Assembly (NCBI GenBank): GCA_024277285.1
Contig: JAJRVM010000020.1
Coordinates: 1-26,279, forward strand
Reading direction: 5' to 3'
Length of the DNA: 26,279 nucleotides
From: Planctomycetota bacterium
GTDB lineage: Bacteria; Planctomycetota; Planctomycetia; Pirellulales; Pirellulaceae
The notes below the pieces were generated by a model. That model was given only the letters and a program-made list of their open reading frames with translations, was not told the DNA's origin and did no database searches. Below, piece by piece: positions 1-7,724 of the stretch. Made by a program: the position numbers and the translations under genes. Positions within the stretch are counted from its first letter, which is position 1, and each line of letters begins with the position of its first letter.

Positions 1-199
1 AAGGGCAGCTCTCCTGCGGGGCCGGGCGCTTTCGTTTGAATGTCAAGCAACGCGTCGTCATGACAACTGAATAAGGTATTGAGGTCCATTTGAATGAGCT
101 TGTGTTGGTAACAGTTCTTGAAGACTTGGCGGCATGCAACGGGCGTCGCCGCGAGCGGCAACGCATATTGTAATCGATACCACTGAGATTCAAGGTGGT

Positions 200-229
200 G
201 TTGGCCCTTCGAGGCGAAGTGGGGCCGAC
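200..229 (-). terminator. Possible hairpin abutting the HDOD gene stop codon
   Basis: GTTGGCCCTTCG (200-211) pairs with CGAAG and GGGCCGAC (215-229) around an AGG loop, with one small bulge. It starts immediately after the stop codon of the minus-strand HDOD gene. No T-run follows on that strand, so a classical intrinsic terminator is not shown. It could instead be an RNA-stabilising 3' structure. The rest of 1-228 shows no gene. Confidence 0.3.
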
Positions 230-1866
230 TAGAGAACGTCGATACTCTTGAGACCGCTGCCACCTGATCGTTTGGCAGCAAACAAGCACCGGTCGGCGGC
301 ATCGAGGAGGTCGTCGGGGCGGGCCGAGCGATTTGGCGTGGCAAGCGAGGCGATGCCGGTGCTGAACGAAAACACGGCGTCCAATTCGCTATCGTTACGC
401 ACCCAAACCGGCACCGCGTCGCGCAGAGAACGCGCCAAGTTGACCGCCTGTTGCCGCTCGCAATTGGGCAATATCACGGCAACGCGCGCATCTCCCACGA
501 CCATCGACTCGCACGGAATATCTGCCAATGCTTCGATCGCGCGGCCGATGTTGCGGGGAACGTGCAGCATTTTGTCGGGACCGTTCATCAACAGCAGGTT
601 TTCATGATTGTCAACGTCCAACAACAAAAGACTCAGTTCCTGACGCCGTGCACCGCATAGCGTGATGGCCGCTCTGAGCCGACCGTGCAGGCCGGGGTCC
701 GAATCGGTTGCTGAGTTCGTGTCGTGGTGGGGCGACGCTGGAGCGGGTGCGGTGGATTCGCCTGGCGAACTCTCCTGTGGCTTGGAGGGGAGCGGTCTGC
801 CGGCTGCCGAAACGGCGTCGGTCAAGTCGAGGAAATTCTGAGCGTATTGATCGAGTGCGTCGTGCAACGCCTCGCGTTCGGGACGGACCGGACGGTCGTG
901 CGTGTTGCCGACCATGTCGGGCAGCGCTTCAAGTGCGGCCTCGGACATTTGCCGGTGAGCTCGAGACATGATGTCACGGTACGATTCCGGCTGCTCCACA
1001 CGCACTGAGAACATGTCCGCCATCAACTCGACTTGTTCCTGCAACTGATCGAGCAACGCGTCAATCTGCTCGACGGTAATACCTCGATATCGTTGGGCGG
1101 CGTCCAACAATTCGGGCATCATGTCGCGACGATCGTTGACGATGATCGAGGCGAGCAGAGTGGCCAGGTGCAGTGTCTGCGGCAGTGCCGCGTCCTCGGC
1201 ATCAAGATGCTCGATGTGATCGGCGTCGTGCGGGACCGCGATGGCCTGCACGATTCGAGACGGCAGCTGCCAATGGTCGAGCAGCCGGGCGCTGAGGATC
1301 GCATGGTCGAATCCAAGAGTGGCCGTTTCCAGCGTAAGCAGGTCCTCGCCCTGTTCATGGACGCTGCTCAGGAAGTTTGCGTACGAATCGCCCAGTTCAT
1401 TCACCAGTACAAGGATCCCAATCTCTTGCAGCAACCCGGCGATGAATGCCTCATCGCCCGCGTTGTTCCAAAAGGCCTTTGATAACTCGCGTGCCGCAAC
1501 GGCCTTGAGCAATGTGAAACGCCAAAACCGCTGTAGTGCCTCGGCCTCGATACCACTGTATAACTCCTTCGGCAAGCTGAATCCCAGCACCAGCAGTTTG
1601 AGTGGTTTGACCCCCAGCAACGCCAGCGACTGCTTCAGGTCCGACACCTCGCGGCTCAGACCGAACATCGAACTGTTGACGACGCGCAACAGTTTTGCGG
1701 TCAACGCCGGGTCTCGCTCGACACACTGACGCAACGCCGTGGTGTCGACGTTCGCCTGCTCCGTCAGTTTAAGAACCTCCATGGCGACAGCGGGAAGCGA
1801 ATAAAGGGAACTTGCTCGCTCGACAAACTGTTGCAACACATTACGCGTGGCTGCCTGCGTGGCCAT
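229..1866 (-). CDS. HDOD domain protein with degenerate C-terminal GGDEF-like domain
   Basis: 545-residue cytoplasmic signalling protein. Residues about 22-290 form an HDOD domain: the typical SLPAVAMEVL start (23-32), a DPALTAKLLRVVNSS segment and an LLGVKPLK segment. The position where catalytic HD proteins carry HD reads GLLQEIG, so, as usual for HDOD, no phosphodiesterase activity is expected. After a Pro/Ser-rich linker, a C-terminal domain has GGDEF-fold features (LSLLLLDVDN; FSFSTGIASL; AADRCLFAAKRSG). The signature loop reads VVGDARVAVILP, so the GG[DE]EF catalytic motif is absent. It is probably a scaffold or sensor rather than an active diguanylate cyclase. I chose the ATG at 1866 because AAGGA lies about 10 nt upstream and MATQAA suits the family; an in-frame alternative start exists at 1920. 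It is divergent from the response regulator at 2204, which suggests but does not prove a functional link. Confidence 0.85.
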   Translation of the reverse strand: MATQAATRNVLQQFVERASSLYSLPAVAMEVLKLTEQANVDTTALRQCVERDPALTAKLLRVVNSSMFGLSREVSDLKQSLALLGVKPLKLLVLGFSLPKELYSGIEAEALQRFWRFTLLKAVAARELSKAFWNNAGDEAFIAGLLQEIGILVLVNELGDSYANFLSSVHEQGEDLLTLETATLGFDHAILSARLLDHWQLPSRIVQAIAVPHDADHIEHLDAEDAALPQTLHLATLLASIIVNDRRDMMPELLDAAQRYRGITVEQIDALLDQLQEQVELMADMFSVRVEQPESYRDIMSRAHRQMSEAALEALPDMVGNTHDRPVRPEREALHDALDQYAQNFLDLTDAVSAAGRPLPSKPQESSPGESTAPAPASPHHDTNSATDSDPGLHGRLRAAITLCGARRQELSLLLLDVDNHENLLLMNGPDKMLHVPRNIGRAIEALADIPCESMVVGDARVAVILPNCERQQAVNLARSLRDAVPVWVRNDSELDAVFSFSTGIASLATPNRSARPDDLLDAADRCLFAAKRSGGSGLKSIDVL

Positions 1867-2086
1867 CGATCGGGGGTCCTTCCGGAGAGGGGGTCTGAGG
1901 TTTGGCAAGCCGGGGGGCAATACGCGAAAAGTTTAGCTTACGGATGGAAAGAAACAGAGAAATCCTACGGGCCCAAGTGGGGCTGATCGGCCCTGCGGCT
2001 CAGTCGTTTTTTCGTTACCTTCGCCTGTCTATCGCTGCTGTTGTGATGGAAAGTTGGTGAAAATAGCGAATGGTGGAAGTTTTTGT

Positions 2087-2115
2087 TTGACATGCTGGCA
2101 CAGTCGACCTAGGGT
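2087..2115 (+). promoter_or_regulatory. Sigma70-like promoter candidate for the response regulator
   Basis: A perfect -35 hexamer TTGACA (2087-2092) is separated by exactly 17 bp from TAGGGT (2110-2115), which keeps the T-A---T positions of the -10 consensus. It points toward the response regulator start at 2204, giving a leader of about 80 nt. This is sequence resemblance only. Confidence 0.4.
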
Positions 2116-2203
2116 TTTGCGTATGCTCGGCGGTAGGCCCACATGGGCTTGATCGTCTTTTTTGCCCTCGTTTTTCTCCCTGGGTCGAACCGTAGGTCTT
2201 GCA

Positions 2204-2641
2204 ATGATTCAAGACGCTTTTGCACAGCTTCAACCAGCGCAATCGGGGACCGATCGACGCCAATCGATTCTGATCGTGGATGACGACCAGCCCCAGGTCG
2301 AGGCGTTGTCGCACCGGCTGCAGAAACAGGGCTTCTTGACCGTGTTGGCTTTTGAGGGGCGTACCGGGCTAAATAAAGCACGCGAGCACCGTCCGGACCT
2401 CGTGCTGCTGGATCTGCGTTTGCCCGACCTGGACGGTTTTACCGTCTGTGAGGAGTTGGTCGACTCGCCCGACACCTGTGACATTCCGATTATTATCGTC
2501 AGTGGATCGGACCGCTCGGACGTCGTCCGGTCATCGCGTGCGGCGGGCTGCGAGTTCTTTGTTCGCAAGCCATATGACCCGAATGTGCTGCTGACGCTGA
2601 TCGAGCACGCTTTGAAGCGTGACTACGACTGGAATCTCTAG
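2204..2641 (+). CDS. Single-domain response regulator (CheY-like receiver)
   Basis: 145 residues made almost entirely of one receiver domain. The acidic triad is D26-D28 in ILIVDDD, the phosphoacceptor is D70 in LVLLDLRLPDLDG, the conserved Ser/Thr is S100 in IIIVSGS and the lysine is K122 in VRKPYDP. All residues needed for phosphorylation are present, and no DNA-binding or enzymatic output domain follows. It probably acts through protein-protein contact, like CheY or Spo0F, or as a phosphorelay intermediate. I chose the ATG at 2204; an in-frame TTG at 2162 would add 14 residues with no family resemblance. No histidine kinase is nearby. The divergent HDOD protein is a plausible partner by position only. 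Confidence 0.9.
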   Translation: MIQDAFAQLQPAQSGTDRRQSILIVDDDQPQVEALSHRLQKQGFLTVLAFEGRTGLNKAREHRPDLVLLDLRLPDLDGFTVCEELVDSPDTCDIPIIIVSGSDRSDVVRSSRAAGCEFFVRKPYDPNVLLTLIEHALKRDYDWNL

Positions 2642-2855
2642 GCCATTTCTCGGGCCCGTCATTTCGTCACTCCCTTATCCGCATGGCGTCGCGACTCCTC
2701 GGTACGGTGTGGTTCGCGAAAGATGCTCGCCGCGCCCTTGCCGCTGAGCCGTCGGTCGTGTTAAACTGCCGACTTGCCTCTTGTGCAAATCATGTGGTGA
2801 GTAAGCGTAAACCACTACGTCAGTGTAAATACGATATTAGATGTGGAGACCCGGA

Positions 2856-2945
2856 GTGGGTACGAAGAGAACTGGTAAAGGGCGGCGCAAGATCGGACGT
2901 AAGAAACGCCGGATGCGCGCCAAGATCCGACACCGCAAGAAGTAA
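2856..2945 (+). CDS. Tiny basic protein resembling bS22/mS38 (AURKAIP1/COX24-type) ribosomal peptides
   Basis: A 29-residue reading frame, GTG start to TAA, encoding MGTKRTGKGRRKIGRKKRRM followed by RAKIRHRKK. About 60% of residues are Lys/Arg and there are no acidic residues. GGAG (2845-2848) lies 7 nt before the GTG, a good ribosome binding site. An in-frame ATG at 2841 directly follows a stop codon and would add five residues (MWRPG) but has no Shine-Dalgarno. The K/R-rich pattern with a C-terminal RHRKK resembles the very short ribosomal peptides bS22 of actinobacteria, bTHX, and the mS38 C-terminus. Assignment to any one of these is inference. It lies alone between the response regulator and the sigma factor relic, and is short enough to be missed by standard gene callers. 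Confidence 0.6.
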   Translation: MGTKRTGKGRRKIGRKKRRMRAKIRHRKK

Positions 2946-2974
2946 CCTGAATCCGGGTCCGCGAACTCGCACCA

Positions 2975-3317
2975 TATTTGACCTCTGCGCTTCTGTGTGC
3001 GCTGATGTCGTCCGATGGCACGATGCTCGCGCTCGCACACACGGCGCGTCAACCAGCGGTTCGTCTCGTTTCTGGCGACCGTGTTTCTGGCGACAATGAG
3101 TTTCTGGCGACAATGAACGTGTAAGCCACGGGATCGGCAATCGACTTGAATTGCTGCGTGCCAGTCGCAAGAACGGCTCTTGGACGACGTCTGCCGCTTG
3201 CTGCTGCGATCCGAGCAGCGCGACAACGTATGCGAACAGCCGCTTTGCGCAAACGTCATACAACTCGGCGTATGCGTTCGCTTCGTCTTTCGATAGTCGC
3301 CGATTCAGATCACCCAT
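2975..3317 (-). pseudogene. Frameshifted, truncated ECF RNA polymerase sigma factor
   Basis: The gene begins with a good start: GGGAG five nt before the ATG at 3317. It reads MGDLNRRLSKDEANAYAELY, then RLFAYVVALLGSQQQAADVV and QEPFLRLAR, a typical ECF sigma region 2 (VVQETFLRL in intact relatives, here T to P). About 55 codons in, the reading continues in another frame as QFKSIADPVAYTFIVARN, so a 1-nt loss or 2-nt gain occurred near 3167-3175. Right after, the codons for VARN are duplicated twice in tandem (3068-3116), shifting the frame again before ETNRWLTRRVCEREHRAIG. Region 4 is not seen. The gene is therefore dead, with at least two frame-disrupting lesions. The 3' boundary is approximate. 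Confidence 0.75.
3068..3116. repeat. Tandem duplication (17/15 bp) inside the sigma factor relic
   Basis: GTTTCTGGCGACAATGA occurs twice head to tail (3083-3099 and 3100-3116). A third partial copy, GTTTCTGGCGAC, starts 15 bp earlier at 3068. On the minus strand GTCGCCAGAAAC encodes VARN, a conserved spot at the end of ECF sigma region 2. The repeat is thus an in-gene duplication rather than an inserted element. Confidence 0.9.
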
Positions 3318-3391
3318 CGCTTCTCCCAGTTGCCGTGTCGCCCTAAAGGCCCATGGGCCAAGCCGATTTTAAGAACCGAATTTCGAATATC

Positions 3392-3479
3392 GAGCAAGGA
3401 GTGATGAATGAAGAAGGAAGGAAGAAAGAAAAGAAGGGTTGAGCCTCTATTGCTCTTCCAGGTTCTCTTGTGCGGCTAG
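3392..3479 (+). other. Purine tract with a possible 23-codon mini-ORF (3408-3479)
   Basis: Positions 3392-3438 are almost pure A/G. Within the tract AGGAG is followed 6 nt later by an ATG at 3408 that opens MKKEGRKKRRVEPLLLFQVL, then LCG and a TAG at 3477-3479. The ribosome-binding spacing is good, but the peptide is simple in composition and the purine run alone can create such a signal. Expression is unproven. The end lies next to the uvrC stop codon on the opposite strand. Confidence 0.2.
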
Positions 3480-3482
3480 AGA

Positions 3483-4835
3483 CTACTGGTTCGAGAGGGT
3501 CGATTTCTTGCGTAACATGTGGTGGTAATGCTGCGCGAAACGATGCGCTTCATCGCGCACGTATTGGAGCAGTCTGAGTGCAAACGCGTGGCGACTCAAC
3601 CGCAGTGGTTCGGTGCAGTCGGGCAGAAAGATCTCCTCGTCACGTTTGGCTAACGAAAGCAAGGTTGGAGGCGTGATGTCTTGCTCGCGAAACGCAGCCA
3701 ACGCGGCACGCAGCTGTCCTTTACCGCCATCAATCAAGATCAAATCGGGAAACATCTCCGACTCGTCGTACAAGCGGCGGTAGCGACGAGCCACCACTTC
3801 GTGGATGCTGCGATAGTCGTCGATTCCATCGACCGCTCGGATCTTGTAACGTCGATAGCCGGGTTTGAACGGCAGTCCGTCGATGAATTGCACGAGGCTT
3901 GCCACCGTCTGGTTCCCTTGCAGATGTGCGATGTCGATCCCTTCGATCGTCCGCGGCGTGTGGTCGAGTTTCAGGACTTTACGTAATCCGGCAAGGCCTT
4001 TTTTCGGGTCGATGAAGAAGACTTCGGGCTGAGCATGTTCGTCCAGCTTGCCACGCTGGTCAAGTGTTTCGAGCATTTGGATTTCGTCGCGCAATCGAGC
4101 GGCTTGCTCGAATCGCAGTTCTTTCGACGCGGCCAACATTTCGCTGTGCATCTGTCGCAACAGTGACTTCTTTTGACCATCCATAAACAACTGCAATCGG
4201 CGAATATCTTTGCGATAATCCTGTTTGCTGATACGCAAGTTGCATGGGGCGGTGCATTGATTGATGCTGGCCAACAGGCAGGGTCGGAACCACTTCCATC
4301 GCTCGTCACCGTCGTGGATATCGAGGCCGCAGGTGCGGAACTTGAAGATTCGTTGCAAGACCTGCACGGCACCTCGCAACGATCCGGCGCTGGTGAACGG
4401 GCCATAGAGCTTCACGCCGCGGTCGCGCGGCTCCCGAGTTACCTCGACGCGCGGAAAATCCTCGTGTGTCGAGATCATCAGGTAGGGAAACGTCCGGTCG
4501 TCCTTCTGTTCCTTGTTGTTCTTGGGCTGGATATCCTTGATCAACCGCGATTCGACGAGCAATGCGTCCACTTCGCTGTCACACTCGATCAGGTCGACGT
4601 CGCAGATCTCGCCGATCCACGGGCCGGTGCGTGGATCGTCGGCCGCCGCTTTCAGGAAATAGCTTCCGGCGCGCGAACGCAAGTTGGTCGCTTTGCCCAC
4701 ATAGATCACAACGCCCCCGTCGTCCTTGAAGAGGTACACGCCCGGTGTCCGCGGAAACTCACGAACCCGCGCAAGCGTTTTTCGCTGTCCAGGTGTCAGC
4801 TCATATGCCTCATGTTGTTCCGGTCCGTCAGTCAC
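3483..4835 (-). CDS. uvrC: UvrABC excinuclease subunit C, short form without C-terminal HhH domain
   Basis: Makes the dual incisions in nucleotide excision repair after UvrA/UvrB damage recognition. About 450 residues: GIY-YIG nuclease (GVYLF 32-36, YVG 45-47, R53, E95 in ALLVE); a cysteine cluster C169, C186, C194, C198 at the position of the UvrC iron-sulfur ligands; UVR domain for UvrB contact (about 224-259); and the RNase H-like 5' nuclease with D301 (GIDIAHLQG), D369 (ILIDGGKGQ) and H431 (RDEAH). The protein stops 19 residues after RDEAH, where usual UvrC of about 600 residues continues into a tandem helix-hairpin-helix domain. No HhH coding is visible before the sigma relic. I chose the GTG at 4835 because GGGAG lies about 10 nt upstream; an open frame extends to 5099 but has no UvrC character. 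Confidence 0.9.
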   Translation of the reverse strand: MTDGPEQHEAYELTPGQRKTLARVREFPRTPGVYLFKDDGGVVIYVGKATNLRSRAGSYFLKAAADDPRTGPWIGEICDVDLIECDSEVDALLVESRLIKDIQPKNNKEQKDDRTFPYLMISTHEDFPRVEVTREPRDRGVKLYGPFTSAGSLRGAVQVLQRIFKFRTCGLDIHDGDERWKWFRPCLLASINQCTAPCNLRISKQDYRKDIRRLQLFMDGQKKSLLRQMHSEMLAASKELRFEQAARLRDEIQMLETLDQRGKLDEHAQPEVFFIDPKKGLAGLRKVLKLDHTPRTIEGIDIAHLQGNQTVASLVQFIDGLPFKPGYRRYKIRAVDGIDDYRSIHEVVARRYRRLYDESEMFPDLILIDGGKGQLRAALAAFREQDITPPTLLSLAKRDEEIFLPDCTEPLRLSRHAFALRLLQYVRDEAHRFAQHYHHMLRKKSTLSNQ

Positions 4836-5375
4836 AGCGAAAATACTCCCGAGTGTGGCACGGCATCGCGCGCCATGAAAAAAGAAACCGTGCAGGGCCA
4901 AAACACGACGAACATGCGGCAGGGGCTCAATATCGTCTCGTGCTCTCGAACTCTTCCCCAACGCCCGTGAGTCAGCCCGCAAGCGTTCGCGAAACGGATG
5001 CGTAGACCGCCGATCGACGCTGCTACCTATTCTACCCATTTCTTCTTCAACGTGGCGTGACGTATGGGCTGCTAAAACGTAATCGTCCACGCGGTTCAAG
5101 CCACAACAGACTCGTCACGCCAACTGCGGAACCATTACCCAGTTTCAAGTGGCGTCTCGGTTGAAAGACGCGCGGCCAATGTTGAAGCCAACCGCGTCTT
5201 GATTCGGCCTCAGCAAAGCGACGCTTAATAGAAAACCTTCCGTTCGACCGACGAAAGCCGAAGGACGCGCTGCTGTAGCCGACCAGTCGTGCTCCCGGCC
5301 GGGGCAAGCCCGGCGGAGAGCCTCGTTTTTGTTCCGCGCGAGCATGCTAAGTGCCAATACGAGGCTGCCATCACA
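4836..5375. other. Intergenic stretch between uvrC and the phosphohexomutase
   Basis: No gene is supported here. The open frame running upstream from uvrC (to 5099) and several short frames on both strands lack family features or good ribosome sites. An 8-bp inverted pair, AAGACGCG (5165-5172) and CGCGTCTT (5193-5200), and a GC-rich stretch near 5297-5320 suggest more repeat-type intergenic DNA, but only one copy occurs in this window. Confidence 0.4.
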
Positions 5376-5487
5376 CTTCTTTTTTGCCCGTCATTTTCTT
5401 TGCCCTCCAAGGAGAGCAACCAGAACGCCATCCACCAGCGCAGCAGGAGAAGAGGGCAAAAGAATATTATGGGCAAGAGAAAAAAAC
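5376..5487. repeat. Inverted-repeat element, copy 1 (TTTGCCC half-site family)
   Basis: Left arm 5376-5413 contains TTTTTTGCCCGTCATTTTCT followed by TTGCCCTCC. Right arm 5449-5487 is its approximate reverse complement (GAGGGCAAAAGAATATTATG, then GGCAAGAGAAAAAA). Each arm holds two TTTGCCC half-sites about 16-17 bp apart. The arms bracket about 35 bp. Near-identical arms recur at 15991-16149, so this is a dispersed palindromic element, MITE-like in shape, with no coding capacity. Confidence 0.7.
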
Positions 5488-5655
5488 GCTCGGTGGACTA
5501 CGTTGCGACCAGACAACGGTCTGCTCGCGCTCGAACGCAGCAGGCGTTAAAGTGGCCGCAGAAAAGACCTTTCATCGCAGATCATACTACGTCGCCCATT
5601 GCTTTCTCATTTGCGTGGATCCGCAGTTCCTTTCTTGGGGGTTACTGACGTGGCC

Positions 5656-7461
5656 TCACACCGATTCGCAATACGCGCGAACATCGGCTTCGAAATCGTT
5701 CAGCCTTGCGGTCAGTTCGGTCTTGGCCAATTCCAGGTCGGATAGCTGTTCTGCCGGCGTAAAGGCGAAAAAGTAAAACTTCACTTTCGGTTCGGTGCCC
5801 GAGGGGCGCACGGCGATCGAATTGCCTTTTTCAGCCAGATCCATGACCACCATATCGCCTTTGGGACCATCGAGGGCTTCTTGTTGGCCATCTCGAGTGG
5901 TTGTCAATCGCTGGTAGTCGCGCAACGATTCGATCGCGATTCCACCAAGTTGCTCAGGTGGGTTGGTGCGAAACTTCGCCATCAGCTTCTGCATGTTGAT
6001 CATGCCTTCCGAGCCTTCCATGCGGAACGTGATGAGCCGCTCCAGGTGGACACCATGTTGCCAGAAGAGGTCATCGAGTTTTTCGTGAACGGTTTTTCCG
6101 GCGGCCTTCAACCGTGCGGCCAATTCGGACATCAGCATGCAGGCGACCGGGCCATCTTTGTCGCGCGCATACTGGCCAACCAAGTAACCGTGCGATTCCT
6201 CGCTGCCGAGCACGAAATTCTCGGGGCCTTCCTGGTCGATCACTCCCCCGATCCATTTGAAACCGACCAGCAGGTTGCCACAGGTGCGCACGCCATAGCT
6301 ATCACCGACCCGGCGGATCATGTCGGTGGTGACGAGTGTCTTGATCAGGTAGTGATCGCTTGTCAGCGTGCCGGCATCGCGGCGCTGTTCGAGCACATAG
6401 TCGCTCAGCAGGACCCCTAGCTGGTTGCCGGTCAAGGTCGCCCATTCGGAGCCTGGTCGCAGAGTCAGCGGAGCGGCACAACCCATGCGATCGCAATCGG
6501 GATCGGTGGCCAATACAATGTCGGCCCCCGATTGTTTGGCGTGTTCGATCATCGCATCGAAGACGTGCGGATTCTCCGGATTCGAGACATGGCCGGGAAC
6601 GTTGGGGAAGTCACCGTCAGGTTGGGCGTGAGGGCCATAGGTTTCAACGTGCTCGAAACCGACCGATTTCAGCACGGGGCAGACGGCCGATGCACCGACG
6701 CCGTGCAAAGGCGAGTAGACAATACGGATATCGCGCGGGCCTGCGAAACTCTGCTGTTTCAATGCGGCGAAATAGGCATCGTCCGTTGCTGCCGTGCAAA
6801 TGACAACTCGGCCGTCGTCGACCGCCTGGTCGAAATCAGCGTGGCCGATCTCGCCTGCGTTCATCACGCATTCGATGATCGCCTTGTCGTGTGGCGGAAG
6901 GACCTGGCCACCGGTCGACCAGTAGACTTTCACGGCATTGTCGCTCGGTGGATTGTGGCTGGCCGTGACCATGATTCCACAGCTGCACTCGCGGTGGCGA
7001 ACCAGGAACGAGAGCTCCGGTGTGCTGCGGTAATCGTCCAGAAAGTAGACTTGGAAACCGGCGGCGACCATGATCCCCGCACATAACTCGGCGAAATGCC
7101 GCGACTGATGCCGCGTATCATAGGCGATGGCGCACGAGAGGGATGCCGAGTTGCTTGTTTGTTGCCGCACGTAATCGGCCAATCCTTGCGCACTTTCGCC
7201 GATCGTACGGTCATTAATGGCATTTGAACCGATCGGGTACATGCGCCCACGCCGTCCTCCCGTGCCGAACGGTATGACGGTCCAGAATACATCATCCAAC
7301 TGCTGCCACTGCCGCCTGGCAATATGTCCGATGACTTCGGGAGCGTATGTGGCGTACCGCGGCTCGGTCAACCATGTGCGAATGTTCGTCACGGCACCGG
7401 CAGAGAGTTCTTGAGACTTTTCAGCCACTTCAAGAGCAGCAATCGCTTGTTCAGTATTCAT
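5656..7461 (-). CDS. Phospho-sugar mutase (phosphoglucomutase/phosphomannomutase, PGM2/PgcA-like)
   Basis: Interconverts hexose 1- and 6-phosphates through a phosphoserine enzyme, feeding glycogen, nucleotide-sugar and exopolysaccharide synthesis. 601 residues with the four alpha-D-phosphohexomutase blocks: an N-terminal IPFGTGGRRGRMYPIG segment (63-78); the active serine S168 in TASHNPPSDN; the Mg2+ loop D320-D322-D324 in ATDPDCDR; the sugar-binding loop GSEESHGYL (419-427); and the phosphate-binding loop RPSGTEPKVKF (552-562). Length and the EESHGY loop fit the larger PGM2/PgcA branch rather than GlmM or bacterial ManB. I chose the ATG at 7461; a TTG at 7497 is in frame but unconvincing. 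It is divergent from a second mutase of a different subfamily at 7725, separated by 263 bp. Substrate preference cannot be read from sequence. Confidence 0.9.
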   Translation of the reverse strand: MNTEQAIAALEVAEKSQELSAGAVTNIRTWLTEPRYATYAPEVIGHIARRQWQQLDDVFWTVIPFGTGGRRGRMYPIGSNAINDRTIGESAQGLADYVRQQTSNSASLSCAIAYDTRHQSRHFAELCAGIMVAAGFQVYFLDDYRSTPELSFLVRHRECSCGIMVTASHNPPSDNAVKVYWSTGGQVLPPHDKAIIECVMNAGEIGHADFDQAVDDGRVVICTAATDDAYFAALKQQSFAGPRDIRIVYSPLHGVGASAVCPVLKSVGFEHVETYGPHAQPDGDFPNVPGHVSNPENPHVFDAMIEHAKQSGADIVLATDPDCDRMGCAAPLTLRPGSEWATLTGNQLGVLLSDYVLEQRRDAGTLTSDHYLIKTLVTTDMIRRVGDSYGVRTCGNLLVGFKWIGGVIDQEGPENFVLGSEESHGYLVGQYARDKDGPVACMLMSELAARLKAAGKTVHEKLDDLFWQHGVHLERLITFRMEGSEGMINMQKLMAKFRTNPPEQLGGIAIESLRDYQRLTTTRDGQQEALDGPKGDMVVMDLAEKGNSIAVRPSGTEPKVKFYFFAFTPAEQLSDLELAKTELTARLNDFEADVRAYCESV

Positions 7462-7552
7462 GGTTTCCACTTTAGCGTTCCCCGCGAAAACAACCAAGTA
7501 GGTCCCAAGATCTCTTGTCGTTTGGTCCTCCTGGGCGTGTCCGGAACAATAC

Positions 7553-7581
7553 GAACACTGCTACAGCTTCACCCGTATAAT
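7553..7581 (+). promoter_or_regulatory. Possible promoter with perfect -10 for the GlmM-type mutase
   Basis: TATAAT at 7576-7581 is a perfect -10 hexamer on the plus strand, about 145 bp before the ATG at 7725. The expected -35 position (7553-7558, GAACAC) matches poorly, so an activator or a different start may be needed. This is a weak call based on one hexamer. Confidence 0.25.
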
Positions 7582-7724
7582 CGCTGCAGAGCGTGGCAAG
7601 ATGAGTTTTGCACAGGACAGGTGAGATTGAGACCGATCTAGTCATAGTCCCTACCCGCGACCAACGTGGTCGCGTGCGCGCATGTGTCGGGACGAACCGA
7701 GAGGTATGGAAACGGGAGCGAAAC

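Noticed and set aside
1..199. Search for a gene or tRNA at the left edge
   Set aside because: No frame with a start and ribosome site, and no cloverleaf or TTCGA-type T-arm was found.
4173..4970. 265-codon plus-strand frame antisense to uvrC
   Set aside because: Mirror of the GC-biased uvrC coding strand; no domain or ribosome site.
4835..5099. 88-codon N-terminal extension of uvrC
   Set aside because: No UvrC similarity, and a GTG with GGGAG upstream fits the family N-terminus. The extension is just absence of stop codons.
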